NCBI GenBank assembly: GCA_009746045.1
Contig: RPFO01000076.1
Location: forward strand, 3,937,920-4,001,919
DNA from: Mesostigma viride
Taxonomy: Eukaryota; Streptophyta; Mesostigmatophyceae; Mesostigmatales; Mesostigmataceae
DNA length: 64,000 bases
Reading direction: 5' to 3'
The notes under the pieces are model-generated. The model was not told the origin of the DNA. It searched no databases and saw only the letters and a program-made list of their open reading frames with translations. Positions 12,160 to 23,924 of the stretch are shown piece after piece. Every line of letters begins with the position of its first letter. Position 1 is the first letter of the stretch. The translations under genes were made by a program, and so were the position numbers.

Positions 12160-13521
12160 GTAGCTAGTCACTGCTGCCCAGACTGGCCCCCTGCCCCAGC
12201 AGGCTTGGCCTTCCTGTCAGGACACTCACGACGCCAGTGACCTTCCTTGCCACACACAAAGCATGCTCCACCCTTCTTCCCAGACCCAGCCCCACCCTTG
12301 CCAGGCTTCCCTGGCCTCCCTGAGACTGTCCACCCTGCTTGCCCTGGTTGCCTTGAGCTTGGCCCTTGCCTTGCCCTTGGCCACCCTTACCCTGCTGACC
12401 ACCAGCTTGCTGGCTCCCAACCCCTCCTTGGGAACCTGCACCCTTGCCACCCTGAGCCCCCTGCCTCTGGCGCCTGAAGCGCTTACGCTTGTTGGGCCTT
12501 GCCCCATCACGGGCTGGGTACCCGGGGACATCACCTTGGCCCTGCACAGCGGAGGTGGCATTGCTGCCATGGGACTGGATAGCTTTGCAGGCAGGATCTG
12601 GCTTCCTTATGCTGAGGATTACAAGCTCCAGAGCACGCAAGGAGCCATCAGTCTGGTTAAGAAACATGCGGGCACTGTTCCTCCCATCCACACTCAAACC
12701 CATACGGTCCAGGAAATAGTCTGCCAAGGCCCTATCTGTGACCAGGAAGCCATACTTGGCCCCCTTGTCCTGATACGGTTGAGCCTAGCCCATTCCTCTG
12801 CCACAGGACCCACTATCTCAAAGGTGTCATACTGATGTTTATAGTAGTTGGTGAGGTTGAGAACCTTGTCAGAGAACTCCTCCCTCAACCCATCCAGGAA
12901 CTGTGCCCAGGTTAGCTTATCCTTGACACCAGTCCTAGCCTTTTCCCTGACACGCTCTGACGAGTCCCTGTTGCACGTGGACGAGTGAAACACTTGCACT
13001 AGGTTGACAGTGGGGTCCACGGAGAGCACAACCAGCTCCATGTCCTCTAGCCACTTGTCTAGAGCTTCCTGTGCTAGTGGTGGGTTAAGAGGCTTTTGTC
13101 CATTCATAAGCGTGACTGCACTCATGTGAGGTCTCGACCCTGGCAGCGCCTTCACCGGCTCCACCACAGTGGGTGTCACAGCAACAACGCCACTTGGGCC
13201 AGCAAGCACAGGGGAGAGCACATCCACGTGAGGCCTCTTACCATTGCCGTCAGCGGAGGTGTCCCTCTTACGCTTCTCCACGGCAGGTTGCCCATTCGCC
13301 ACCGTTATTGCATCAGATGCTCCTAGTGCCCGCGCCTTGCGCGCCTCCTCCACCGAGTCTTCGTGCCGTCTCTTGCTGCCTGGTCTCTTTCCCCCATCGC
13401 CCTCGCTGGCTGGGATCGCCTCCCCCACCAGCTGCTCCTTGTCTTGCCGAGGCTCCTGGCTTGCTCCAGCCGGTGCCTCCATCTCGCCCTTGTCGCCGTC
13501 TCCCGGTTTGCCACGAGGCAT
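12160..13521 (-). pseudogene. B1 gag with CCHC zinc knuckle
   Basis: A fossil gag starting MPRGKPGDGDKGE. The N-terminal third is charged and low in complexity. A capsid-like middle follows (PLAQEALDKWLEDMELVV...). A Gly/Gln/Lys-rich tail leads to the zinc knuckle. In sister copies the knuckle reads CFVCGKEGHWRREC, a CX2CX4HX4C motif typical of nucleocapsid RNA binding. It has about one or two breaks. It starts about 50 bases after ORF0 and is followed directly by pol. Confidence 0.85.
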
Positions 13522-13573
13522 TATATACAGTGGGATGGCAAAACAAAACAGGCGATAGACAAGGAAAACAGGC

Positions 13574-14721
13574 TCAAGCGCTGGTGCTGCCGGAAGAAGC
13601 CGCTGGATGCTCCTCAGCTATGGCCTCCTCCTCACGCTCCTGCGCTGTGCGTGCCACCGGTGTCCCCACGCGTGGAACTGAGCGGACCTCCTCCGCGTTG
13701 TAAGGACCTAGCACACGGCTCACCGGCCTCCCGGCTGCTGTCTGCTCTACCGGCAGTCTAGGCGCACTGCCACGGCGATACCACTGAAGATTCCTGACCC
13801 ACCGACTACCACCACCTCGCCGGTCGTTCCGCGAGCCCCGACCAATCTCCCCAAAATCGTGTTCCGGCTCAAAGGGGATGTTTAACTCTGCCCTGCGCCT
13901 GGCCGAGTATCCCTCGTTTGTGCCGTCACCCTCGTCAATCTGCTGTGACGAGCGGGCTATGATTCCCGTTGGCCGTCCACGAACTGATCGTGGAACTCCT
14001 CGTCGGAGACGTCTCGACCGGTGATGACTGTCACCGTCGGCCCAGTCGCCCCTGGCCTGCTCTGCAACCTCGGAGTGTCCAAGGTCGACCAAATCCCCGG
14101 CGGCCGCGTAGTGATCACCCAGTGATCGGCGTGACCACGCGCCTCTTGGATCAGAATGTTGACCAGGTGCTCACACGTTTGAGCCACCACCTCGGCCGAA
14201 TCCCACGGGCTATCGGCCTCGCGCGTCTGCGCGTCCCGTATGATATGTGACGCGTCGGTCCCCTCCCCCAGCGAGCTTGTCGCCACCCAGTGATTATACA
14301 ATCTGGTTCCACCTAAACAGATGGCCACCAGTTGGCCCAGCGTTTCACGCGCTAAGTCCAGCGCCTGGATGGTTACGTGCCCGCCCTGGTACGCAACTTC
14401 TAGACTGTAAATCAACGAAGCAATTTCGTCGCGAATGGCGACGAGGCGCTCCGTGCAGACCCGTCCTGTTTCCCCTGGCGACGTCGTCGCCCTAATCCTC
14501 ATCACCACAGGGTCGTTTGCCGACGGCCCTGCTGCGTTACCGAACACAGCGACCCAACCTCCTTCCGCAAGGCCCCTTGCAACGTGGGCCGCTTGCACAA
14601 ATGTAGAAGCGTTGGACGGGTGACTGTAGGGGAAGAATGCGTCTTCGCGCGCCGGCAACTCTGGAGCTGCTTCGCGCCTGGGAGATGACTCAGGTAGAGT
14701 AACCCGAGCCTCGGCCGACAT
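13574..14721 (-). pseudogene. B1 ORF0, unknown conserved protein, about one break
   Basis: The first coding region after the 5' LTR, starting MSAEAR about 30 bases inside the element. Recognisable conserved blocks are STFVQAAHVARGLAEGGWVAVFGNAAGP, seen in part, and TCEHLVNIL, WVITTRP and GIWSTLDTPR. I know no family for it. A version with about two thirds residue identity is open over its full length in B4, which argues for a real selected protein. It could be an N-terminal Gag or matrix-like module. Confidence 0.7.
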
Positions 14722-14752
14722 GAAACCTTGCAAACAGAAATGCAATAGTACG

Positions 14753-15400
14753 AGTTAGCGATCAGCCAGAACTGTGAGTTCCTGGTCTCTCACGCCACAC
14801 AACGGGATGAGCCAAAGTTGCAAGGCAGCAACCTTTTAACCCGTGCACCAAGCCACGACCACGGTGAGCGGTTCCACGTCCAATGTGGGAGCTTCGGTTC
14901 GTGCTTGCCAAGATAGCTGGTCATCCCCCATGACCAAGCTATATCCTTTGCGTTGTTCCTCGTTCCCATCGGCGTGACGAGGCACGTGCAGGCAGGCAAG
15001 CAAATCCTCAACGTCCACTGGCATCAGTGCAGAGCCAGGACGAACTGGATTTGCCTAGACTCTGCAACCTAGGAAGTACAGGACCTGTCACAAGCCTGCA
15101 AGGCCTAGTATCCTTGCAGACCTGTGCCAGTTCCTGTATTCCACCAGTCACAGGCTGCTGCTCTTCTGGTCTACGTGGACCACAGTCACGTGATAGTCAG
15201 GCTAAGCCTGCGCAGGCACGGCCTGCCACGTGTCCTGTCCACTACACCAGAGGACTGTACCTCAGTCGGCCACGGACGGCTAGGACTTCGGGACCTCATA
15301 TCTTTCTTGTCCCTTGTCTGTTTCAGGCGGTCAGCACGGCGTTGGAAAGGTCTTTCCAAACTGCATCCACTTAGCATATTGGTTGCCCAAAATGCTAACT
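14753..15400 (-). repeat. B1 5' LTR (648 bp)
   Basis: The partner of 6943-7590, with the same AGTTAGC/GCTAACT ends. The base run just inside the element reads CGTACTATTGC on the minus strand. It has no TGG, so the usual tRNA 3'-end primer site is not evident in lineage B. Confidence 0.95.
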
Positions 15401-15414
15401 CATCTCATCTAACT

Positions 15415-16811
15415 CTGAGTTGTTTGACGAAGCATCTCTAGCCAAACATCCTACTTGATTTACTAAGGGTTCAGACTGAACGGGGAATTTCGAGTGTTCA
15501 GACTGAACGAAAATTTAGTTCGAACACATTTCTGAACGCGTTTTTTGTTCAATTTTTGGTTCGGCCTACTTCCCACGCAATTTCTGTGCAAATTTTTGCG
15601 AGATGACTGACCTGAACGTGTTCAGACGGTTAGCGTGGAAAAAAACGGCTCGAATCTGTGAAAAGCAAGGGGCTTCGCCCAAAAAACGGCCGTACGTAAC
15701 CGAATTTTTTGGGCTCCCGCTGGCCCCCCCGCCTCGGCGCCCTCGGCCACTGCCCCTTCGCACTGCGCACCCCGCGTGGCGCCGGCGTTCCCGAGGACGC
15801 ACCCCGCGGGTGTACACGCCAATCGCCCGCTCAGGCGCCAAAAAGTCTGGGCCCCGAAGGGGCCCCCAACTTGTCAACTACTTAACTACGATCGTGTTGC
15901 GCAAGGGAGAAACCCGAACATCCTGACATCGCCGCGGGCGCCGTACCGTACGGCCTGATCGCACCCCCACGCCCGAGGGCAAATCCTGAAATCCTGCGGA
16001 GCCGCGAGTAACGGCCCGTAACCGCCGGCCTGAACGCCGTCACACCGTCCTAAGATCGAGTCTCACCAATTCTGAACGGAAGCTGAATTCAGCAAAATGC
16101 GCGAGAAATGCCGTGGGGCATATACGGCAGGGGAAAGAGTTTGTTGCCGAAGCAAACATCCTACTACATTTACTAAGGGTTCAGACTGAACGGCAAATTT
16201 CAAGAGTTCAGACTGAACGAAAATTAAGTTCGAACACATTTCTGAACGCGTTTTTTGTTCAATTTTTGGTTCGGCCTACTTCCCACGCAATTTCTGTGCC
16301 AATTTCTGCGAGATGACTGACCGGAACGTGTTCAGACGGGGAGCATGGAAAAAAACGGCTCGAAACTGTGGAAAGCAGGGGGCTCCGCTTAAAAAACGGC
16401 TGTACGAAACCGAAATTTTTGGGCTCCCGCTGGCCCCCCCGCCTCGGCGCCCTCGGCCACTGCCCCTTCGCACTGCGCACCCCGCGTGGCGCCGGCGTTC
16501 CCGAGGACGCACCCCGCGGGTGTACGCGCCAATCGCCCGCTCAGGCGCCAAAAAGTCCGGGCCCCGAAGGGGCCCCCAACTTGTTGTCCTTTATACTACT
16601 TTTATGGTCCGCCAATTGTTCCGCAAACTCTTCCGGCAAACCTTGTCCGTACCCGAGTAGCGCAAAAATCCGAACGCCAACTTTGTTTCCACAAAATCTT
16701 TACGCAGATCCCATCCGTAGGCTTTCTAGCGGCCTGTCACCGCGTAACGTCTGGCGCCCAAACTCTTCTAGCCAGGGAACCAAACAAACGGTCGCAAATC
16801 GTGGCGGGAAG
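15415..16811. repeat. R4 modular GC-rich repeat cluster (order a-b-a-c)
   Basis: No gene. Module a (about 15455-15880 and 16165-16585) starts near the palindromic word GTTCAGACTGAAC. It runs through a GC-rich core and ends in GGGGCCCCCAAC-type sequence. Module b (about 15876-16150) begins CAACTACTTAACTACG. Module c (about 16582-16790) begins with CTTTATACTACTTTTATGG. The same order b-a-c recurs at 31245-32160. Open frames of about 100 codons cross module a on both strands, as expected from GC content, and they do not look like genes. Element class unknown. Confidence 0.75.
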
Positions 16812-17458
16812 AATAAGCAACCAACCAGAGCTGTGAGCTCCTGGTCTTTCACGCGCACAACGGGATGAGCCAAAGTTGCAAGGCAGCAACCTTTTAACCC
16901 GTGCACCAAGCCACGACCACGGTGAGCGTTTCCACGTCCAATGTGGGAGCCTCGGTTCGTGCTTGCCAAGATAGCTGGTCATCCCCCATGACCAAGCTGT
17001 ATCCTTTGCGTTGTTCCTCGTTCCCATCGGCGTGACGAGGCACGTGCAGGCAGGCAAGCAAATCCTCAACGTCCACTGGCATCAGTGCAGAGCCAGGACG
17101 AACTGGATTTGCCTAGACTCTGCAACCTAGGAAGTACAGGACCTGTCACAAGCCTGCAAGGCCTAGTATCCTTGCAGACCTGTGCCAGCTCCAGTATTCC
17201 ACCAGTCACAGGCTGCTGCTCCTCTGGTCTACGTGGACCGCAGTCACGTGATAGTCAGGCTAAGCCTGTGCAGGCACGGCCTGCCACGTGTCCTGTCCAC
17301 TATACCAGAGGACTGTACCCTAGTCGGCCACGGACGGCTAGGACTTCGGGACCTCATATCTTTCTCGTCCCTTGTCTGTTTCAGGCGGTCAGCACGGCGT
17401 TGGAAAGGTCTTTCCAAACTGCATCCACTTAGCATATTGGTTGCCCAAAATGCTAACT
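16812..17458 (-). repeat. B2 3' LTR (647 bp)
   Basis: Aligned base for base with the B1 LTRs, with scattered differences concentrated in the outer 40 bases. The B-type polypurine tract follows at 17459-17485 (plus-strand view). Confidence 0.9.
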
Positions 17459-17717
17459 CCAACCCTTTCTTCTTTTGGAGCTGGACCAGCTTGAAACAAG
17501 CCTAACCTTGCTTGTGCCCACTCAGCCACAGACCGCTTGGTCCCTTGAGGTTGATCAGACCTTTGAGGGCCCAGGTTCCTGCCTCCTTTGGGTAACAACA
17601 TATCTGCCCTTGGACCAGGCTAGGTGTACTGGCCAGTGAATCAGAGGTCACCCCAGGTTATCCCCTGACCCCTTGGTCAGCTCCCAACCTTTCCTTGGGA
17701 ACTTGGTGCTAGATTAA

Positions 17718-19603
17718 GGGGAGGTGGCACCCCAAAACCCTTAAAAATTGAACTATGGTAATAACACTTGAAATTCATTTGCACAATGCTGAAATATGAT
17801 TGCGGGCACTAAATAACATCTCTTGTGACTTGTCCATGCACTTGTTGGGGGTACTACCCCCAAGTATACGCCAATATTGCGCTATAAATAGAAAAAGACG
17901 CTAATTAGGGCTGGGTATGCCCCAGCCAATGCACACATTTGTTGGCAACCAAAAATCAACCATTTGTAGTTCCCTGAGTGTGTAGCTTGCTGAGCTATTT
18001 ACATCATGGAAATGGCAAAACCTTGAACAGTTATTAATTTTCCCGCAAAACAGGTCTTTTTTTACCGGACATTGGGAATAAACATATCATAAACACTTCA
18101 GATAAGGCCACAAAATCAAGCGAAAATCCGGCTAACAGGGGGACAGCAGTGGTCCAAGTCCCAGGTCATTCCGACAAGTCTAGCTCAAGTTATAAGGTTT
18201 TGCGTGCTAAAACCTGAACATACGCTAAATGAGGTTTTTCTGTGTATAAGGCCACCTAGACAGCATGTTTTCCATCCAAGAAGCCAAAAAACATGCCCAA
18301 CTCGATCACACAACATAAGAAAAGGCTAGGCACCTCATCTGCCCTCCCCTGCCCTCAGCATGGCCAGCCTTGCCAGCGTGCGCATAGCAACACCTTCGCT
18401 AGGCATACACGCACCAAGAGAGCATACACTATGCTCAGCCCAAGGTTACCATGTAAATTTATGCCAAGAACTCAGCAAGTATACGTGTAAAAACCTTAGA
18501 AAGACTGCCCAAGCAATAGAGGCAACTGCAGCCTGCAAACTTGGCAGCAAATCATACATGCTGTCTGCCATGCATTCACATCCTATCCAGCTTGCCTTGC
18601 TGCACACATAGCAGGGAAGTCTTAATGGTTATAGCTCAAGGAAAGCAATAAAAACACCTATCTAATGCAATGCCACTCATGCAGTATGGCCAGCAAAAGA
18701 ACCACTCTCACCTTCCTTTCCAATATGGCAATTTGCTAAGAAGCTGATGCCAGCTTGTTAGCCTCTAGGCACATGCCGGATGTCTTTACTAAAACAGGCG
18801 CGTCAGATCCGGCACATAACAAAGCGTCTGAGCAAGCTCATGTCCAAAGGATTATGGAAAACAAATGTCAACACATTACCAACAACTTGACCTCGGCGCC
18901 TTAAGCATGCCAGCCACAAACTACACGAAATTGTACGAAATTGCTAGGAATCTGACGATGCAACAGAAAGGAATGGAGCGCTTCCTGCAGGGAAACTGCC
19001 CGAAAAAAAGGCGAAAGGCCGACGTTATTGCACCTGCCTGCGTGGAAATGTTTCATGCATAAACTGGCACGCAAGCTCGAACAATAAAAGACATCATCCA
19101 TTGATCAGGCGAACAAGGAAGGTGCGCCTTCCGTGAATACGTCGAAGGCGACATGCGCAGGCCTGCGTAGGTTCTTACCTTGAATGCCGGAAATGTAAAA
19201 GAAACCGGGAAGCTTCGGCACAAACTCGACAACACCATTAAGTTAGCTTCATAATCGCTCTTTAGAGCCTACGTTGCCTCACAATAGCTGCCGTAAACCT
19301 GCATTAAATTTCATGATCCGCAAGAGAAATTATATCCTGGACCCCCGCGCCCGTAGCCGTTCGAGAAATTAGCGATATTGCAAACCGTAAACTTTCCGCC
19401 ATGACATGAGGTCATCAACTAATCTTCTGCGAAATTCAAGCATTTTTTCTAGCTGTTTACGTGCCATATCGATTAATATTGCATAAAGGCATGCCGCCAT
19501 GGCCACCTCCGCGAGGGTTGAGCGGTCCGGGCACACATTATACACCGTACGGACGGTACCGCGAATTTTTTGGCGCGGAAAATATTCGGCGCGCCACGTC
19601 CCC
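17718..19603. mobile_element. PB1, TTAA-flanked non-autonomous DNA transposon
   Basis: A 1.89-kb insertion in the B2 3' UTR. TTAA is present on both sides (17714-17717 and 19604-19607), and the empty site GATTAAAGTC is seen in B1 near 7855. The terminal inverted repeats are GGGGAGGTGGC and GGGGACGTGGC. A TTAA target and G/C-rich ends fit the piggyBac superfamily. I see no transposase frame, so it is non-autonomous. It is not similar to PB2. Confidence 0.8.
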
Positions 19604-19852
19604 TTAAAGTCAAGGCACATTACCTAGTCCAATGGCTGGGATTAAAGGATGCTAAGAACGTATAATTGTGAGTTCCTGATCTTTCACAGTTATCACAGGC
19701 GCCCGTTCTTATGGCGCCCGCCTTGGCCAGCCTTTCCCTTTTATGCTCAAAGAGACTCAGGTAGCACCTATACAAATACTGCCTTATTGGGGAGCCCATG
19801 TCTTCACTGGGTGTTAAGCCCAGGAATAACTCATGCCAGGCTGTGGCTCTGC

Positions 19853-19869
19853 TGGGGAATTGAACCCCA
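19853..19869 (-). other. tRNA T-arm mimic in the B2 3' UTR
   Basis: A perfect 5-bp stem around the loop TTCAATT, at the same place relative to the 3' end as in B1, B4 and B5 once PB1 is discounted. Confidence 0.6.
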
Positions 19870-20359
19870 CCCCAACCTCCAGGTTTATAGGTGACCTGGA
19901 ACTTTACACAAGAGAAACATTACAACCATGGGAACAACATGAGAATGACATGACATGATTATGTTTTATTCGAGCATTATATAACCCAGAATGTGGCTCC
20001 CTGGCAACCATGTTCCACATGGTCACACAACCAGGTTCTTTATTAGCAACAGGTTGGAAACAAGCACTAGAAAACATATATACAGCAACCTGTAAGAACC
20101 ATCATTCGGGTTGCCCTTGCGTGGCCTAACTGTTTGAGGCCAAAGGCGTCGACTTAAGTCCTGGCGACTCTTCTGAACCCCATGGGGAGGGCCAGGCATG
20201 ATTCTCAGCTGGTAGGAGTGACATTCCACACCAACTCCTGTCCAGGAGGGTGTACCTAACCCTGAAGGACCGGCTGTCAACCAGTAAGCACCAGTCACCA
20301 CTTGGTACTTTGGTCAAGCAGCCCACTGGGGACACCCAAGCTGAAGCAAGGCCTGGTCT

Positions 20360-23300
20360 CTATGGCCGCCCGTGTAAGGGGTCCATGAGCCCACGGAGCA
20401 GGGGGTACTGCCTCTCCGCCTTCTCCTCCAGCTTGGTGAGGGCATCTGCAGGGTTGTCCACACCAGGCACATGTTCAATGTGAGCTAGGTAGGACATCTC
20501 CTTGAGCAACAAGTAGTCAAGGTCCCTGCTCCTGGCCAGCTGCCTGTGCACAAATTGCACCATGCCCATGCTATCAGTCCTCACCAGTGTGTGCAGCTGC
20601 AACCTACAGGAAGCCACTTGACATAGCTGGTAGAAGAGCTCCCTCAAGTAAAGAGCAGTATGCAGCCCTTCACAGATTGCCCTGCACTCAGCAATATCAC
20701 TGCTGGGTGTAACCCTGTTCTGCAACCGACTGTACCAGGTAACAAGTGAGGTGTGATCTTGCTCCAGGGTAACTAATGCTGCTGCCCTGCCCCTGACCTC
20801 TGTGACCTTCCTATTATCCATAGAACTGTCCACATAGAGAACCATGTCAAGGGGCTTGTACAAATCCACAGGACCCAGTATAAGAGGGGGAGACATCATG
20901 ACAGCCTGCACCACACTCTCAGCACCCACCTCAACCAGCTGGGAATCAGTAAGTCGACTCAAACCAGCAAGTCAGGGGCACATATACTTGCAAGCCATGC
21001 CAGCATGCCCCTGATGGTAGCACACCTAGCCTGCGTGATGGGCTCCTGCAATGCATCTACAATCTGCTGTGGGTAGTCCTTACCACCCTCCATCCTGATG
21101 AACCACGAGCCCTTGGCTTGGAACAACGTAGCCTGCATGCCACAGAAGACCATAGGCTCATTCTCCACCATGTGCTGTATCTTACCCAGCTCAAACCGCT
21201 TCTGGATCTTAGCCAAGACAGCCTCAACCCAGTCTGGTGGACCTATGAGATGCAGGTCATCACCATGCAGTGAGGCAAAGACAGGAAGGCCATTGTGGGA
21301 CCCTTGGAACAAACAGGGATCCACTGGAGACACAGAAAACCCACAAGTATTCTTCAAGAATTTCTCTAGGCTCTTTCTCCAGATAATGGGACTGGACCTG
21401 AGACCTTCCAACCCTTTCAGAATTCTCAGGTACCTGGCCTTTATCTCTGCTCTCCATACAGCAGGTACAGTCACAAAGAAAGGAGGGATATCTCTCCAAG
21501 TCTGCCTAGCCTGATCTTGGTCACCCTTGAGAAAAGCCCTCTTGAAATCAATCAGCACAGAGCTATAGGGCACACCCTTAACCAGAAAAGACAGAAATAT
21601 ACACAGCAGAATCCTCCACGTGTCATGCAGCATCCCTGGAGTATAGAGCTCCTCATCTAACAACTGGCCAGTGCCATGATACTCGGTTACAACTGGTCTG
21701 ACATGTGGCACCTGGACACCATCTACCTCCTTGAGCTTGAGGACAAACATCAATCTGAGCAGCTGGTGAACTTCTGGCAGCTCATCCACAGGTTCTGCAC
21801 AGTTGGAAACTATCCACTCATGCCCAGAAGCAACAAAGCCAAGAGTCCATGCCTTAGCCATCTTGGGGCTTTGCATCATCTCGACTAGCTGGCGCCAGGG
21901 AATAGGACTGTGAGCAGCTATCTGGTACCTGTTTACCCCTAACTGCCTTGGATCAAAGGTGGTTGGGATTATCAACAGGTCCTCAGCTATGGGCTCCTGA
22001 CCTTGAGGACCCTCAGCTGGCTGACTCCTAACAGCCTTCACCGCCACTGCAAGACCCTGGGAATAGTGATATCTTTCAAGGGGGAGGCTGCCCCTGCCTT
22101 CTAGTGCCAACTCATCAGAGGTCAAAGTAACCCCTGGCATGCACAAGAAGTTCTGACCCAGAATGGCAGGCCCCTGATAGCCCTCTACCACACAGAACGT
22201 GGTGGGCACCCCTAAGATAGGCACACTCACTTCCCCAAGGATCTTCATGGACACCTTTCCTGAGAAATCAGACACAGCAAGGCAACTGGGATGGGACATC
22301 TGTAAGCCTACAGCATCCTCTTCCCTGATGACAGACACCTGTGAGTTGGTATCTACCTCCATTGTAGCTGCCCAGCACGACCCCCACCCCGTGAGCTTGG
22401 ATACCTTGGGATCATGTTTGCTGCGCATGAGTGCTCGGATGACGTCCGCCATGAGAGGCCCCCGGGCCTTAGGTGGCTGCCCCGTCCCCTCTGGCCTTGT
22501 GACAGTTGCTTCAGCAGCCTCCTGCTCGTCATCTTCCAGCAGGGACAGACCATCATCCACCACCAGAGGATTGTTAGCTGCTGCTGCCTGGCTCTGGCCT
22601 GGCTCCTCAACCCAGCTGGGAGGGCCTGGCCCGTCTGCAGGCCAGATTGCATGTGGCCTTCTTTCCTTGACATGAGCCCAGGACAACCTGTACACGTGCC
22701 TTGGATCCTTTTCCAAAGCCACCAGGCAAGATCTGTTAGCTTCTTCCACACGAGTGACAACCCCATCCTGCCACTTCCCCCGCTTGCCTGGAATAGATGG
22801 TTCCTTCCACATCCTGACCTTCAGCCCCACCTGAGGCCTCAGCACATTCCAGTTCTTGTCCTTACGTCTCAGCTGGGCAAATAACCTATCTGCCTTCCTA
22901 AGACTGGCCTGCACCACGTTCTCAGGTAAAGCTATACTGCAGGGCCAGGGGAGAGACAGCCACACCATCAAAGTAATAGTTAACCCTGTGGTTCAGCTGC
23001 TCTTCTATCCCCTTACACCAGGCTGCCCTCTCTAAGGCAGATGCCACAAGTGGCACTGACTCTGCTGCTAGCACCACTGTCTTCACTTCACGTATGGATC
23101 TCTCTACAGCCCCTTGCTGCCCATGACTCTCCCTGGGGACTACTACCAGCTTACAAGGCAGCTGGTCCTGATGCTTGAGCAAACAGTCAAACTGCAAGTC
23201 TGCCTGCACACTCTTGCACACCCCAAAGCCTGGGATCAGGGCCTTCATACCCAACAACAAGTGGTGCTCCTGCATACCAGGCAGAACGTCTATCAGCCTG

Positions 23301-23890
23301 TATCTGCTGAACCTGTCCACCCCCACCAATATATACAAGCCCCTGATATGCTGGATATCCATCTGGATGTCGCCACGCTCCCTAGCAGGCTCCCTAGCAT
23401 GGGACTGAGGTGGGTGAACAGCATTCTCCTGGCAACCACAGTTCTCAGCAGCAGCCTGGCAGCCTCCCACAAAGGCTCCCTACCTAGCTTCCAAGCAAAC
23501 ATTGCTGCCTGCCCAGAATGCCCAAACATATGATGCAATCTATGGCCAGCCTCAGCATAGCTCAGCACTCTCTCAGTACTGACCTGGCGAGACGTCTGAA
23601 CCGTGTGTGGGGACACATGATCCACTCCTGAGGTTCCAGGGCTTCCCTGCAGGCCATCCTGACGCCCCAAGTCAGGCCCTGCACCCTGGACCGCTCCAGG
23701 CCCTTCCAGCAAGGTCCCTTGGCCCTCCAGGCCAGCACCTGCTGGAGACCCACCACCTGCATGAGGCATAGGGAATTCAGCTGCAGCATTGTTATTGCAA
23801 TCCAGTGGAAGAACAACATCTTTACACCCTTGGTGCTGCACAAGGGGCACACCCCCATCCTTATGTACATCCAGCACACCTTCCCCAAGG
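20360..23890 (-). pseudogene. B2 pol fossil
   Basis: The same domains and order as B1 pol: integrase, protease-like, RT with HGDD box, RNase H ending with the NPADALTK block. It has several breaks. Residue-level similarity to B1 and B4 is very high wherever they align. Confidence 0.85.
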
Positions 23891-23924
23891 GGTGATTGAC
23901 TATTTACAGGGGATGATGTAGCTA

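Larger units (their letters stand above)
6943..15400 (-). mobile_element. Ty1/copia-type LTR element B1, end-to-end, recent
   Basis: A complete-length copy of 8458 bp reading leftwards: 5' LTR 14753-15400, ORF0, gag, pol, 3' UTR with polypurine tract, 3' LTR 6943-7590. The 5-bp target duplication CATCT is at 6938-6942 and 15401-15405. The empty site can be read in A2 near 38694-38704, where two tandem CATCT words (reverse complement) stand in place of three. The two 648-bp LTRs differ at about one position, so the insertion is very young. Coding regions carry about three or four breaks, so it looks nearly whole but broken. Confidence 0.95.
1247..15414 (-). mobile_element. Ty1/copia-type LTR element A1, truncated in pol and split by B1
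   Basis: This is a fossil element reading leftwards. In order it has a 5' LTR (6496-6942 plus 15406-15414, total 456 bp), a TGG-starting primer-site candidate, ORF0, then a long gag-integrase-protease frame that reaches the first part of reverse transcriptase. Similarity to A3 stops near 1247, so most of RT, RNase H and the 3' LTR are absent. B1 sits inside the 5' LTR. The LTR matches the A2 LTR with roughly a dozen differences in 456 bp. The coding part that remains looks open, so the main damage is the truncation and the B1 insertion. Confidence 0.9.

Noticed and set aside
15603-16660. Repeated 100-codon frames on both strands in R4 module a
   Set aside because: Open on both strands because of GC-rich repeats; copies differ without regard to frame.
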